Shown here one piece after another: positions 56,875 to 64,000 of a stretch of 64,000 bases of DNA. The notes under the pieces are model-generated. The model saw nothing but the letters and a program-made list of their open reading frames with translations. It had not been told where the DNA came from and did no database searches. Where the stretch lies: positions 558,001 through 622,000 of the forward strand of contig NZ_SHKS01000002.1 of the NCBI RefSeq assembly GCF_004217285.1, given 5' to 3'. Source of the stretch: Streptomyces sp. BK239. Lineage in GTDB: Bacteria; Actinomycetota; Actinomycetes; Streptomycetales; Streptomycetaceae. Numbering within the stretch: position 1 is the first letter of the stretch; every line of letters starts with the position of its first letter. The position numbers and the translations under genes are program-made.

Positions 56875-57453
56875 ATGCAGCCCCTCATCGACAACGCCCG
56901 CACGCACGGACAGCGCCCTGAGGAGTTCGCCCCGCTGGCCCAAGGCCAGTCACCGCAGGTCCTGTTCATCACCTGCTCCGACTCCAGGGTCGTCCCGGCC
57001 CTGATCACGGGCGCCCGGCCCGGCGAGCTCTTCGAGCTGCGCACCGCGGGCAACATCGTCCCGCCGTACGCCTCCGAGCACCCCACCAGCGAGGCGGCCA
57101 CCATCGAGTACGCCGTGGAGGTCCTCGGCGTCAGCGACATCGTGGTCTGCGGACACTCCCACTGCGGCGCCGTCGGCGCCCTGGTCCGCGGCGACGACCT
57201 CACCGCCGTGCCGGCCGTGCGGGAGTGGCTCACGCGGACCGAGCCCCGCCCCACCGGAGCGGTCGAGGACCCGTGCGTGGCCGAGGGCGTGCAGAACCAC
57301 ATCCTGGCCCAGGTGCTGCGGCTGCGCTCGTACCCGTTCATCGACAAGAAGCTGTCGGCCGGTGAACTCACCGTGCACGCCTGGTACTACGAGGTCCACA
57401 CCGGTTCGGTGCTGAGCCACGACACCGCCTCCGACGCCTTCCGCGCGCTGTGA
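56875..57453 (+). CDS. Beta-class carbonic anhydrase
   Basis: The 192-residue cytosolic enzyme shows zinc ligands Cys34 (ITCSDSR), His94 and Cys97 (CGHSHCGA) and the catalytic dyad Asp36-Arg38. It interconverts CO2 and bicarbonate. CAGGAGGAGTC precedes ATG. Its stop region overlaps an in-frame GTG of the SulP transporter, which suggests co-expression and bicarbonate supply to or from that transporter. Confidence 0.96.
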   Translation: MQPLIDNARTHGQRPEEFAPLAQGQSPQVLFITCSDSRVVPALITGARPGELFELRTAGNIVPPYASEHPTSEAATIEYAVEVLGVSDIVVCGHSHCGAVGALVRGDDLTAVPAVREWLTRTEPRPTGAVEDPCVAEGVQNHILAQVLRLRSYPFIDKKLSAGELTVHAWYYEVHTGSVLSHDTASDAFRAL

Positions 57454-57461
57454 GGGGCCCC

Positions 57462-58955
57462 GTGAACATAGCCAGGACATCCAGGTTCCCCCATCTCAAG
57501 GCGGACTTCGCCGCCTCCCTCGTGGTCTTCCTGGTCGCGCTCCCGCTGTGCGTGGGCGTGGCCGTGGCCTCCGGCGTGCCGGCCGAGCTCGGGCTCGTCA
57601 CCGGCATCGTCGGCGGCATCGTCACCGGTCTGATGCGGGGCAGCAGCCTCCAGGTGTCCGGTCCGGCGGCCGGTCTGACCGTGCTGGTCTTCGAGGCGGT
57701 GCAGGAGTTCGGGCTGCCCGCGCTCGGCGTCATCGTGCTCGTCTCCGGGCTGCTGCAGATCGCCATGGGCGCGCTGAAGCTCGGGCGGTACTTCCGGGCC
57801 ATCTCGGTCTCCGTCGTCGAGGGCATGCTGGCCGGGATCGGCCTGGTGCTGATCGCCGGGCAGCTCTACTCGATGGCCGGCACCAAGGCGCCGGAGTCCG
57901 GGCTCGCGAAGATCGCCGGGCTGCCGGAGGCCCTCGTCACGTCCCTCGGCGACACCGGCGCGCTGGCCTCGCTGGGGCTCGGCGCCGGCACCATCGCCGT
58001 GCTGGTGCTCTGGAAGCGGATGCCGGCCAAGGTGCGCACGGTGCCCGGGCCGCTGGCCGCGGTCGGTCTCGCGACGCTGGCCGTGCTGGTGTTCTCGATG
58101 CCGGTGGCCACCGTCGAGGTGCAGGGGCTGCTCGGTTCGATCCAGCCGCCGCCGCTGGGCGAGTTCGGCGAGCTCGCGAGCGTCGGTCTGCTCGGCACCG
58201 TCATCGCCTTCACGCTGATCGCGTCCGCGGAGTCGCTGTTCAGCGCGGCGGCGGTGGACCGGCTGCACGACGGGCCGCGCACCGAGTACGACAAGGAACT
58301 GGTGGCGCAGGGCGCCGGCAACGCGGTGTGCGGTGTGCTCGGCGCGCTGCCGATGACCGCGGTGATCGTGCGCAGCTCGGCCAACGTCGCGGCGGGCGCC
58401 CGCACCAAGGCCTCCCGGGTGATGCACGGCGTCTGGCTGCTGCTGTTCGCGGCGCTGCTGCCGAGCGTGCTGGCCTACATCCCGCTGCCGGCCCTCGCGG
58501 GCATCCTCGTGCACGCCGGCGCCAAGCTGGTGCCGCTGCGCGCGATCGCCACGCTGTGGCGCGAGCACCGGGGCGAGGCGCTGATCCTCGTCGTCACGGC
58601 CGTGTCGATCGTCGCGGTCAGCATGTTCGAGGGCGTCCTGATCGGCCTCGCGCTCGCCGTCGTGAAGACGGCCTGGGAGGCCTCGCACATCAGGGTCCAG
58701 GTGATCGACAAGGGCGCGGGCCCGGTCCGGGTGTACCTGTCGGGCAACGCGACCTTCCTGCGACTGCCCAAGATCCTCGACGATCTGGAGGCCCTCCCCC
58801 AGGACCGCCCCGTCGAACTGGACCTCACCGGCCTCCACCACCTCGACCACGCCTGCCGAACCGCCCTGGAAACCTGGGCGGAACGCCACAGCGCGGTAGG
58901 CCCGGAACCGGTGAAGGTACGAGAACCCCAGCCGGAGCCGGCCACAGCAGCGTGA
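57462..58955 (+). CDS. SulP-family anion transporter with STAS domain
   Basis: GTG 57462 (GAGGGG just upstream) gives 497 residues; GTG 57450 overlapping the carbonic anhydrase stop would add 4. The protein has the SulP TM core (DFAASLVVFLVALPLCVGVAVASGVP, GSSLQVSGPAAGLTVLVFE, FTLIASAESLFSAAAVDRL) and a C-terminal STAS domain (about 420-485, RPVELDLTGLHHLDHACRTAL). Together with carbonic anhydrase it is likely a bicarbonate or sulfate importer; sulfate cannot be excluded. Confidence 0.93.
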   Translation: MNIARTSRFPHLKADFAASLVVFLVALPLCVGVAVASGVPAELGLVTGIVGGIVTGLMRGSSLQVSGPAAGLTVLVFEAVQEFGLPALGVIVLVSGLLQIAMGALKLGRYFRAISVSVVEGMLAGIGLVLIAGQLYSMAGTKAPESGLAKIAGLPEALVTSLGDTGALASLGLGAGTIAVLVLWKRMPAKVRTVPGPLAAVGLATLAVLVFSMPVATVEVQGLLGSIQPPPLGEFGELASVGLLGTVIAFTLIASAESLFSAAAVDRLHDGPRTEYDKELVAQGAGNAVCGVLGALPMTAVIVRSSANVAAGARTKASRVMHGVWLLLFAALLPSVLAYIPLPALAGILVHAGAKLVPLRAIATLWREHRGEALILVVTAVSIVAVSMFEGVLIGLALAVVKTAWEASHIRVQVIDKGAGPVRVYLSGNATFLRLPKILDDLEALPQDRPVELDLTGLHHLDHACRTALETWAERHSAVGPEPVKVREPQPEPATAA

Positions 58956-59010
58956 CGCCCTGCCGGGCGGCCGGTCTGGTACGGGGCTGGCTCGGTTGGC
59001 CGGTTCAGCC

Positions 59011-59055
59011 GGACCGGCTCGCCCGGCCGGACCGGCTCGCCCGGCCGGACCGGCT
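59011..59055. repeat. 18-bp tandem repeat, 2.5 copies
   Basis: GGACCGGCTCGCCCGGCC occurs at 59011-59028 and 59029-59046 exactly, followed by the first nine bases of a third copy (59047-59055). Confidence 0.9.
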
Positions 59056-59142
59056 GGTACGGGGCCGGCCCGGCGGAGGCTGATTCCGCTGGGGCTGGCC
59101 CGGCTCGTCCAGCCGGTTCGGCCGGTTCGGCTCGTTCGGCCG

Positions 59143-59475
59143 GCGGGACCATGATGGTTCGGCCGAGGCGGTCGCTGCGGCAGCGCGGCCCGTTTGGGAG
59201 TGCCGCGGGGTGCTGCCGGTCTCGTTGGCGCAGCCGACGCTCCGGTCGTTTGTCCGTCCCCGACGGAACCAGCCGCCCACCTGTTCCGACCCGGCGGCTC
59301 CGCCAGGCTCCGCCGGTTCGGCGCGGGACCATGGTGGTTCGGCCGAGGCGGTCGCTGTGGCAGCGCTGCTGTGGGGTGCTGCCGGTCTCGTTGGTGCGGC
59401 CGACGCCCGGTCCCCGTGTCCGTACCCGACGGACCCAGCCGCCCACCTGTCCTGGCCTGGCTGCTCCGCCAGGCT
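59143..59475. repeat. Imperfect direct duplication of about 160 bp, 180-bp period
   Basis: Copy 1 (59143-59309) and copy 2 (59323-59475) share GCGGGACCAT-GGTTCGGCCGAGG, the CTGCCGGTCTCGTTGG core, ACCAGCCGCCCACCTG-like text and CTCCGCCAGGCT ends, with substitutions and a small deletion in copy 2. Confidence 0.75.
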
Positions 59476-59734
59476 CAGCCCGCTGGTGTGCCGGCCCCAC
59501 ATCCCCGCGGTTCTCCTGCCGTCCGGCTGGCTTCCGGACGGCGGTCCCTTTCGATACAGCCGCCCTCGCCGGACCACCCGACCGACCTGCCGGCCATCCC
59601 CTCCAAATGCCGGCCCCGCCGGACCACCCGGCCTGCCGGAGCCGCGCCCGTCGGGGTGCATGGCTCGGGTGACATCCAGGGGCATATCGTTGCATAGCAG
59701 GCTTTTGGGCGGGGGGTGGGGTGAGGAGGTCGTC

Positions 59735-60568
59735 ATGCTGGAGGATCTGCTGGCGGCGGGTGCGGCGGTCGGGATCGCCGGGCTGGCGTATCTCATCGCG
59801 GGTGCGCGGGTGGTCAAGCAGTACGAGCGCGGGGTGGTCTTCCGGCTGGGCCGGGTCATCGGCGACATCCGCAAGCCCGGCTTCACTCTGGTGATCCCCG
59901 CCGTCGACAAACTGCGCAAGGTCAACCTGCAGATCGTGACGATGCCCGTGCCCGCCCAGGAGGGCATCACCCGGGACAACGTGACCGTGCGGGTCGACGC
60001 CGTCGTGTACTTCAAGGTCGTGGACCCCGAGGCGGCGATCGTCAACGTCGAGGACTACCGCTTCGCCGTCTCGCAGATGGCCCAGACCTCCCTGCGGTCG
60101 ATCATCGGCAAGAGCGAACTGGACGACCTGCTGTCCGACCGGGAGAAGCTCAACCAGGGCCTGGAGCTGATGATCGACAGCCCGGCGGTGGGCTGGGGCG
60201 TGCAGATCGACCGGGTCGAGATCAAGGACGTCTCCCTGCCGGACACGATGAAGCGGTCGATGGCCCGCCAGGCCGAGGCGGACCGGGAGCGGCGGGCCCG
60301 GATCATCAACGCGGACGCCGAACTCCAGGCGTCGAAGAAGCTCGCCGAGGCGGCACAGCAGATGGAGGACACGCCCTCCGCGCTCCAACTGCGGCTGCTC
60401 CAGACGGTGGTGGCCGTGGCCGCCGAGAAGAACTCGACGCTGGTGCTGCCCTTCCCGGTGGAACTGCTGCGGTTCCTGGAGAAGGCCCAGCAGCCGGCGC
60501 CGGCGACGCTCCCTCCGTCGAAGAGCCCGCAGAACAGCCCGCCTCATCCTGAACGCGCCACGCCGTGA
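59735..60568 (+). CDS. Slipin (stomatin/SPFH family) membrane protein
   Basis: The 277-residue protein has an N-terminal membrane segment (about 3-24), the SPFH domain (YERGVVFRLGRVIGDIRKPGFTLVIPAVDKLRKVNLQIVTMPVPAQEGITRDNV), an alpha-helical region (RQAEADRERRARIINADAELQASKKLAEAAQQM) and a Pro-rich tail. Slipins form lipid-raft-like assemblies. A NfeD partner often accompanies them, but none is in the window. GAGGAGG precedes ATG. Confidence 0.93.
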   Translation: MLEDLLAAGAAVGIAGLAYLIAGARVVKQYERGVVFRLGRVIGDIRKPGFTLVIPAVDKLRKVNLQIVTMPVPAQEGITRDNVTVRVDAVVYFKVVDPEAAIVNVEDYRFAVSQMAQTSLRSIIGKSELDDLLSDREKLNQGLELMIDSPAVGWGVQIDRVEIKDVSLPDTMKRSMARQAEADRERRARIINADAELQASKKLAEAAQQMEDTPSALQLRLLQTVVAVAAEKNSTLVLPFPVELLRFLEKAQQPAPATLPPSKSPQNSPPHPERATP

Positions 60569-60662
60569 CACGTGCTACGCGCGTGGTTCCCGGGGCGCGC
60601 GGCGAGTGATAGACACGGGCGGGTCAGTGTGTTCCTGTCCGCCAGCAGGAAGGTGACTGCCC

Positions 60663-62081
60663 GTGCCGCAAACCCCTCGCCCCACGCCCCCCGCCGCCCC
60701 CGCGCCGGAGGCCTCCTCCGCCACCCGCCGCCAACTCCTCGCGCGTACCAGCGCGTTGGGCGCGGGTATCGTCTTCTCCGGAGCCCTCTCCGAGCTGTTC
60801 CCGGCCACCGCCGCCGCCGAGGACCTCGGCCACAGCGGCTACGGCCCCCTCGTCCCCGACCCCGACGGCCTGCTCGACCTGCCGAAGAGCTTCCGCTACC
60901 GGGTCCTCTCCCGCGAGGGCGATCCGCTGCGCTCCGGCGAGGGCCCGGTGCCCTCCAACCACGACGGCATGACGGCCCTCCCCGCCCGCGGCGGCCGCGT
61001 CCACCTCGTCCGCAACCACGAGAACCGCCCCACGGCGAAGATCGGCGTCCCCACCGTCGAGGGCCTGACCTACGATCCCGCCGGCAAGGGCGGCTGCACG
61101 GCCCTGACCCTCGGCCCCGGTGACAGGGTGCTCTCGGAGCGGGTCGCGATCGCCGGCACGGCCGTCAACTGCGCCGGCGGACCCACCCCTTGGCGCACCT
61201 GGATGACGTGTGAGGAGACCGAGGACAAGGCCGGCGTGAACGGCTACACGAAGGATCACGGCTTCATCTTCGAGGTGGACCCGGCGGACCCGCACCGCAC
61301 CGGCGCCGTCCCGCTGACCGCGATGGGCCGCTTCCAGCACGAGGCGATCGCCGTCGACCCGGTGCGCGGCATCGTCTACGAGACGGAGGACGCGTTCCAG
61401 AAGCCCTTCGGCCTGTTCTACCGGTTCCTGCCGAGGAAACCGCTCGGCGGCGTCGGCTCGCTGCGCGCGGGCGGCCGGCTCCAGGCGATGCGGGTGCCCG
61501 GCGTGCCCGACCTGTCGGCGGTGCAGGACACCGGCGCGTCCTTCGACGGCGTCGAGTGGGTCGACGTACCGGACCCGCTGGCCGTCGGGACGCCCGTCCG
61601 GCTCCAGGACTTCGGGCCGGGGGGCATCACGCACGCGCAGAAGCTGGAGGGGTGCTACTGGGGCGGCCGCTGCGTGTACTTCGTGTCCTCGTTCGCGCGC
61701 GGCGCGGACGGTTCGGCGGCCGACCACTTCGGCCAGATCTGGCGCTACGACCCGGACCGCCGCCGGCTGACCCTGGTGATCGTCTTCGGTCCCGACACGG
61801 ACGTGCAGCTGCCCGGCGAGTCCCCCGACAACATCTGCCTCGCGCCCAGCGGCGGCCTGATGGTCTGCGAGGACGGCAACGGCGCCCAGCACGTCTTCGG
61901 GGTGACCCGCGGCGGCGAGGTGTACGCGATGGCCCGCGGACGCCAGAACATCGGCACCCCCGAGGAGCCCGAGTGGGGCGAGTTCGCCGGCGTCACCTTC
62001 TCCCCCGACGGCCGCACGATGTACGTCAACTGCTACACCCCTGGGACGACGTTCGCGGTGACGGGCCCCTGGCGGCGTTAG
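60663..62081 (+). CDS. PhoX-family (DUF839) Tat-exported protein
   Basis: The 472-residue product begins with a twin-arginine signal (ATRRQLLARTSALGAGIVFSGALSEL). The rest is a DUF839/PhoX beta-propeller with VPSNHDGMTALPARGGRVHLVRNHEN, CAGGPTPWRTWMTCEET, FQHEAIAVDPVRGIVYETED and FAGVTFSPDGRTMYVNCYTPGTTFAVTGPW. Members with complete sites are calcium- and iron-dependent alkaline phosphatases; others are of unknown function. Export through Tat agrees with a metal cofactor. GTG start. Confidence 0.9.
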   Translation: MPQTPRPTPPAAPAPEASSATRRQLLARTSALGAGIVFSGALSELFPATAAAEDLGHSGYGPLVPDPDGLLDLPKSFRYRVLSREGDPLRSGEGPVPSNHDGMTALPARGGRVHLVRNHENRPTAKIGVPTVEGLTYDPAGKGGCTALTLGPGDRVLSERVAIAGTAVNCAGGPTPWRTWMTCEETEDKAGVNGYTKDHGFIFEVDPADPHRTGAVPLTAMGRFQHEAIAVDPVRGIVYETEDAFQKPFGLFYRFLPRKPLGGVGSLRAGGRLQAMRVPGVPDLSAVQDTGASFDGVEWVDVPDPLAVGTPVRLQDFGPGGITHAQKLEGCYWGGRCVYFVSSFARGADGSAADHFGQIWRYDPDRRRLTLVIVFGPDTDVQLPGESPDNICLAPSGGLMVCEDGNGAQHVFGVTRGGEVYAMARGRQNIGTPEEPEWGEFAGVTFSPDGRTMYVNCYTPGTTFAVTGPWRR

Positions 62082-62141
62082 CTCCGCCGACCCGGTGATC
62101 CGGGCGGGTGACAGAACCGAAGACGCGAGCATATTTACACA

Positions 62142-62182
62142 CGAGTGATCGCTCGTTTCTCGTACTTTCATCGGGTGATCAC
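62142..62182. promoter_or_regulatory. Two GTGATC palindromes upstream of the deacetylase start
   Basis: CGAGTGATCGCTCG (62142-62155) and GTGATCAC (62175-62182) lie 30 bp apart in an AT-rich island. They look like two copies of one operator; the second covers the start codon. Confidence 0.4.
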
Positions 62183-63080
62183 TCCTGTACGTCGTCTCGC
62201 CGTGGTCTGTGCCCTGGGCGCCGCTCTGGCCGCCTGCGGCCAGGCCCCGGCGCCCCCGGCCGCCCGCCCGGCCCCCGACCGTCCCAGCCCGTCCGGCTCC
62301 CCCACGGCTTTGCCGTCCGGCGCACCCACCGCCACGGCGCCGCCATCCCGCACGAGCCCTTCCCCCGCGCCCACGCTGGCCCCGGGGCCGGCCGGCCTGA
62401 CCCCCGTCTTCGAGCACGGTTCCCGCACCGGCGGCAAGACCGTCGCCCTCACCTTCGACGCCGACATGACCGCCGATCAGGGGCCGCGGGCGGCGGGCGG
62501 GGAGCGTTTCGACCACCCGCAACTGATCGCCGCGCTGCGCGAGCTGAAGGTGCCGTCCACCGTGTTCATGACGGGCCGGTGGGCCGAGGAGTACCCGGAC
62601 CAGGCGCGTTCCGTCGGACGCGACCCGCTGTTCGAGGTCGCCAACCACTCCTACAGCCACTACGCCTTCACCGACGACTGCTACGGCCTGCCCACGGTGC
62701 CGAAGGAGCGGATGCGCGCCGACGTGGAGCGGGCGTACGCCGCCTTCCGGGCGGCCGGGGTGCCGAACGCGATGCCCTACTTCCGCTTCCCCGGCGGCTG
62801 TCACGACCGGCGGGCGCTGCGCGAGGTGAGCGGCGCGGGCGTCACCGCCGTGCAGTGGGACGTGGTGAGCGGCGACGCGTTCGCGACGGACGCGGACGCC
62901 GTGGCCCGGCAGGTGCTGGACGGGGTGAGACCCGGGTCGGTGGTCGTCATGCACTGCACCCGCAGCGCAGCCCCCACGACCGAGCGCGCGGTCCGCGCGA
63001 TCGTCCCCGAACTGCGCCGCCGGGGCTACCGTTTCGTCAAGGTCTCCGAGCTGATCCGGGTGGCCGGCGAGCGGCGCTGA
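62175..63080 (+). CDS. Lipoprotein polysaccharide deacetylase (CE4/NodB)
   Basis: GTG 62175 places a lipoprotein signal (RRLAVVCALGAALAA-Cys) at the N-terminus; GTG 62145 would add ten residues. A Pro/Ser/Thr-rich linker leads to the CE4 domain with TFDADMT (motif 1), HSYSHYAFT (HxxxH metal site) and RFPGGCHD. It should deacetylate N-acetylglucosamine polymers such as peptidoglycan or chitin outside the cell; the enzyme is anchored by its lipid. Confidence 0.92.
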   Translation: MITPVRRLAVVCALGAALAACGQAPAPPAARPAPDRPSPSGSPTALPSGAPTATAPPSRTSPSPAPTLAPGPAGLTPVFEHGSRTGGKTVALTFDADMTADQGPRAAGGERFDHPQLIAALRELKVPSTVFMTGRWAEEYPDQARSVGRDPLFEVANHSYSHYAFTDDCYGLPTVPKERMRADVERAYAAFRAAGVPNAMPYFRFPGGCHDRRALREVSGAGVTAVQWDVVSGDAFATDADAVARQVLDGVRPGSVVVMHCTRSAAPTTERAVRAIVPELRRRGYRFVKVSELIRVAGERR

Positions 63081-63122
63081 GACACACCCGCGCGCGGGCG
63101 GCGCGTTCGTACCCTGGAAGGT

Positions 63123-63311
63123 ATGAGCGACGAGAGCGGCAACGCCTACTGCCTGATCGACGACGCCCGGCCGCCCCGGGCCGACGGGCCGCCGTACGCG
63201 GCCTGCGTGCTCTGCCAGGAGCCGACGGAGTACCCCGACTCGTACAAGGGCATCACCCTGTGCCCCGTCTGCGAATGGCAGGAGGCCCAGCGCACGGCCT
63301 GCTCGGGCTGA
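63123..63311 (+). CDS. Small zinc-ribbon protein
   Basis: The 62-residue protein has C-V-L-C and C-P-V-C pairs spaced for a zinc ribbon (CVLCQEPTEYPDSYKGITLCPVC). GGAAGG lies just before ATG. Function unknown; possibly nucleic-acid- or protein-binding. Confidence 0.75.
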   Translation: MSDESGNAYCLIDDARPPRADGPPYAACVLCQEPTEYPDSYKGITLCPVCEWQEAQRTACSG

Positions 63312-63335
63312 ACGTACGTCTGCCCGTCGGCGGCT

Positions 63336-64000
63336 TCAGGCCGACCGCCGGGACGTCAGCGCGCACGCCACCGCGGTGGCCGCGGCGGAGATCAGCGCCG
63401 CCGCGGCCAGCGGCAGCAGCGGCGGATGCACCGTCGCCGACCGCGACCCGCTGACCAGGCCCTCGACCGCCGCCTGAGCCGGAGAGCCGGTCGCCACCAG
63501 CGCGAGCAGCGCCGCGAGCAGCAGCGAGGGCACCGCACGGCCGGGCGTGCGCAGGACGGGCCAGGCGGTGAGCGCGCCCACGGCCGTGCCGAGCAGCGCA
63601 CAGGTCAGAGCCGCGAGCAGCCCCGCCGCGGCGGCCTCGGGCAGGGGGATCCGCTGCTGGTGGTCGGCGCTCACCGGGTCGCTGATCAGCGTCAGGACCG
63701 CCGTCGCCGCCGTCCCGAGCACGGCGGCGGCCGTCAGCGCCGCCAGCACGGCGGCCAGGTGCGCCCGCGCGGGTCCGGCCGCCGCCGCGACGACGGTACG
63801 GGCCGCCGGGGGCTCGTCGGTCACACAGATCCGCACCAGCCAGGCGGCGACGGGCAGCAGGGCCGCGGCCGCGTAGCCGAGCGAGTCCAGCACGGGCTGG
63901 CCGCTCTGCACGCCGACGCCCAGGAACACGGCGTACAGCAGGAACGGCGGCAGCCAGCGCTGGGAGCGCACGAGCAGGGCGGCCCGGTACCGCAGGAGGG
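63336..64000 (-). CDS. Integral membrane protein, 5' end cut by window edge
   Basis: The frame is open to the window edge (LLRYRAALLVRSQRWLPPFLLYAVFLGVG), so the true start lies beyond base 64000. At least 221 residues, with six or so TM helices (LLPVAAWLVRI, LAAVLAALTAAAVLGTAATAVL, GLLAALTCALLGTAVGAL, SLLLAALLALVATG, ALISAAATAVACAL). It looks like an ABC-2-type permease from its leading segment. Function is uncertain. Confidence 0.75.
   Translation of the reverse strand, partial: LLRYRAALLVRSQRWLPPFLLYAVFLGVGVQSGQPVLDSLGYAAAALLPVAAWLVRICVTDEPPAARTVVAAAAGPARAHLAAVLAALTAAAVLGTAATAVLTLISDPVSADHQQRIPLPEAAAAGLLAALTCALLGTAVGALTAWPVLRTPGRAVPSLLLAALLALVATGSPAQAAVEGLVSGSRSATVHPPLLPLAAAALISAAATAVACALTSRRSA

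Larger units (their letters stand above)
58956..59734. other. 779-bp non-coding, repeat-rich gap between SulP and slipin genes
   Basis: No gene is supported; ORFs in several frames are repeats of Arg/Pro/Gly strings. It holds an 18-bp tandem repeat (59011-59055) and an imperfect ~180-bp-period duplication (59143-59475). The promoter of the slipin gene should be near its end. Confidence 0.6.

Noticed and set aside
59005-60045. 346-codon reverse open frame in the repeat-rich gap
   Set aside because: It is composed of repeated Arg/Pro/Ser/Gly segments and runs into the antisense of the slipin gene.

Overview
The window is high-GC DNA (roughly 72-74 % by eye) with dense, short-spaced genes, many GTG and some TTG starts, GTGA/ATGA stop-start overlaps and only a handful of TTA codons. 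Gene content identifies a Streptomyces chromosome: a two-domain geosmin synthase, a CprB-type gamma-butyrolactone receptor, an AfsA homologue, two conservons (cvnABCD), maltooligosyltrehalose genes, DUF3152, DUF1707-FHA and SAV2148-HEPN proteins, and a divergently placed murC/msrB pair. No rRNA, tRNA, CRISPR array, prophage or intact IS element was found. The species cannot be named from the sequence.

Layout. 0.1-7.0 kb: an OmpR-type two-component operon with a GerMN-like lipoprotein, a secreted DUF3152 metzincin-like protein carrying a TTA codon, a small-molecule kinase, a DEDDh exonuclease and a HEPN protein. 7.5-16.4 kb: glgX/treX and treY, then treZ after an M14 carboxypeptidase, a small secreted protein and a DUF1707-FHA protein; together TreX-Y-Z convert glycogen to trehalose. 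16.4-20.3 kb: an APH-like protein with a degenerate active site, an M24 peptidase, a phosphoesterase and a PDZ protein. 20.3-26.2 kb: geosmin synthase, an ARMT1-like phosphatase, cprB, an afsA homologue and a divergent ScbR-type receptor, with two palindromic operator candidates. 26.3-32 kb: exported proteins (S8 protease with P-domain, membrane-anchored AA10 LPMO, a small secreted protein) and a DUF6230-DUF6114 pair.

32.3-46.1 kb: an orphan sugar-binding lipoprotein followed by conservon 1, then an ankyrin protein, an osmoprotectant-binding lipoprotein, conservon 2, and the permease and ATPase genes of the osmoprotectant ABC transporter. Conservon 2 therefore lies between the binding protein and the rest of its transporter. 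46.2-50.3 kb: a secreted FMN-binding protein and a ferric-reductase-like flavocytochrome, divergent from an OmpR-type two-component pair. 50.4-56.2 kb: a UPF0104 membrane protein, msrB, murC, a 134-bp MITE-like element, a conserved UspA-like protein, a RibD-C reductase and a ZapE/AFG1 ATPase. 56.4-64 kb: a small secreted protein, beta-carbonic anhydrase, a SulP transporter, a 780-bp repeat-rich gap, a slipin, a PhoX-family protein, a polysaccharide deacetylase, a zinc-ribbon protein and a membrane protein running off the right edge.

The most interesting part is the gamma-butyrolactone signalling island beside geosmin synthase, which has a synthase homologue, two receptors, two operators and a bldA-type TTA codon at codon 5 of cprB. 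The double conservon with two solute-binding lipoproteins, a nine-copy Gly-Pro-Thr minisatellite in one CvnA and the MITE next to murC are also worth following up. Functions are inferred from motifs and remembered families; no database search was run.
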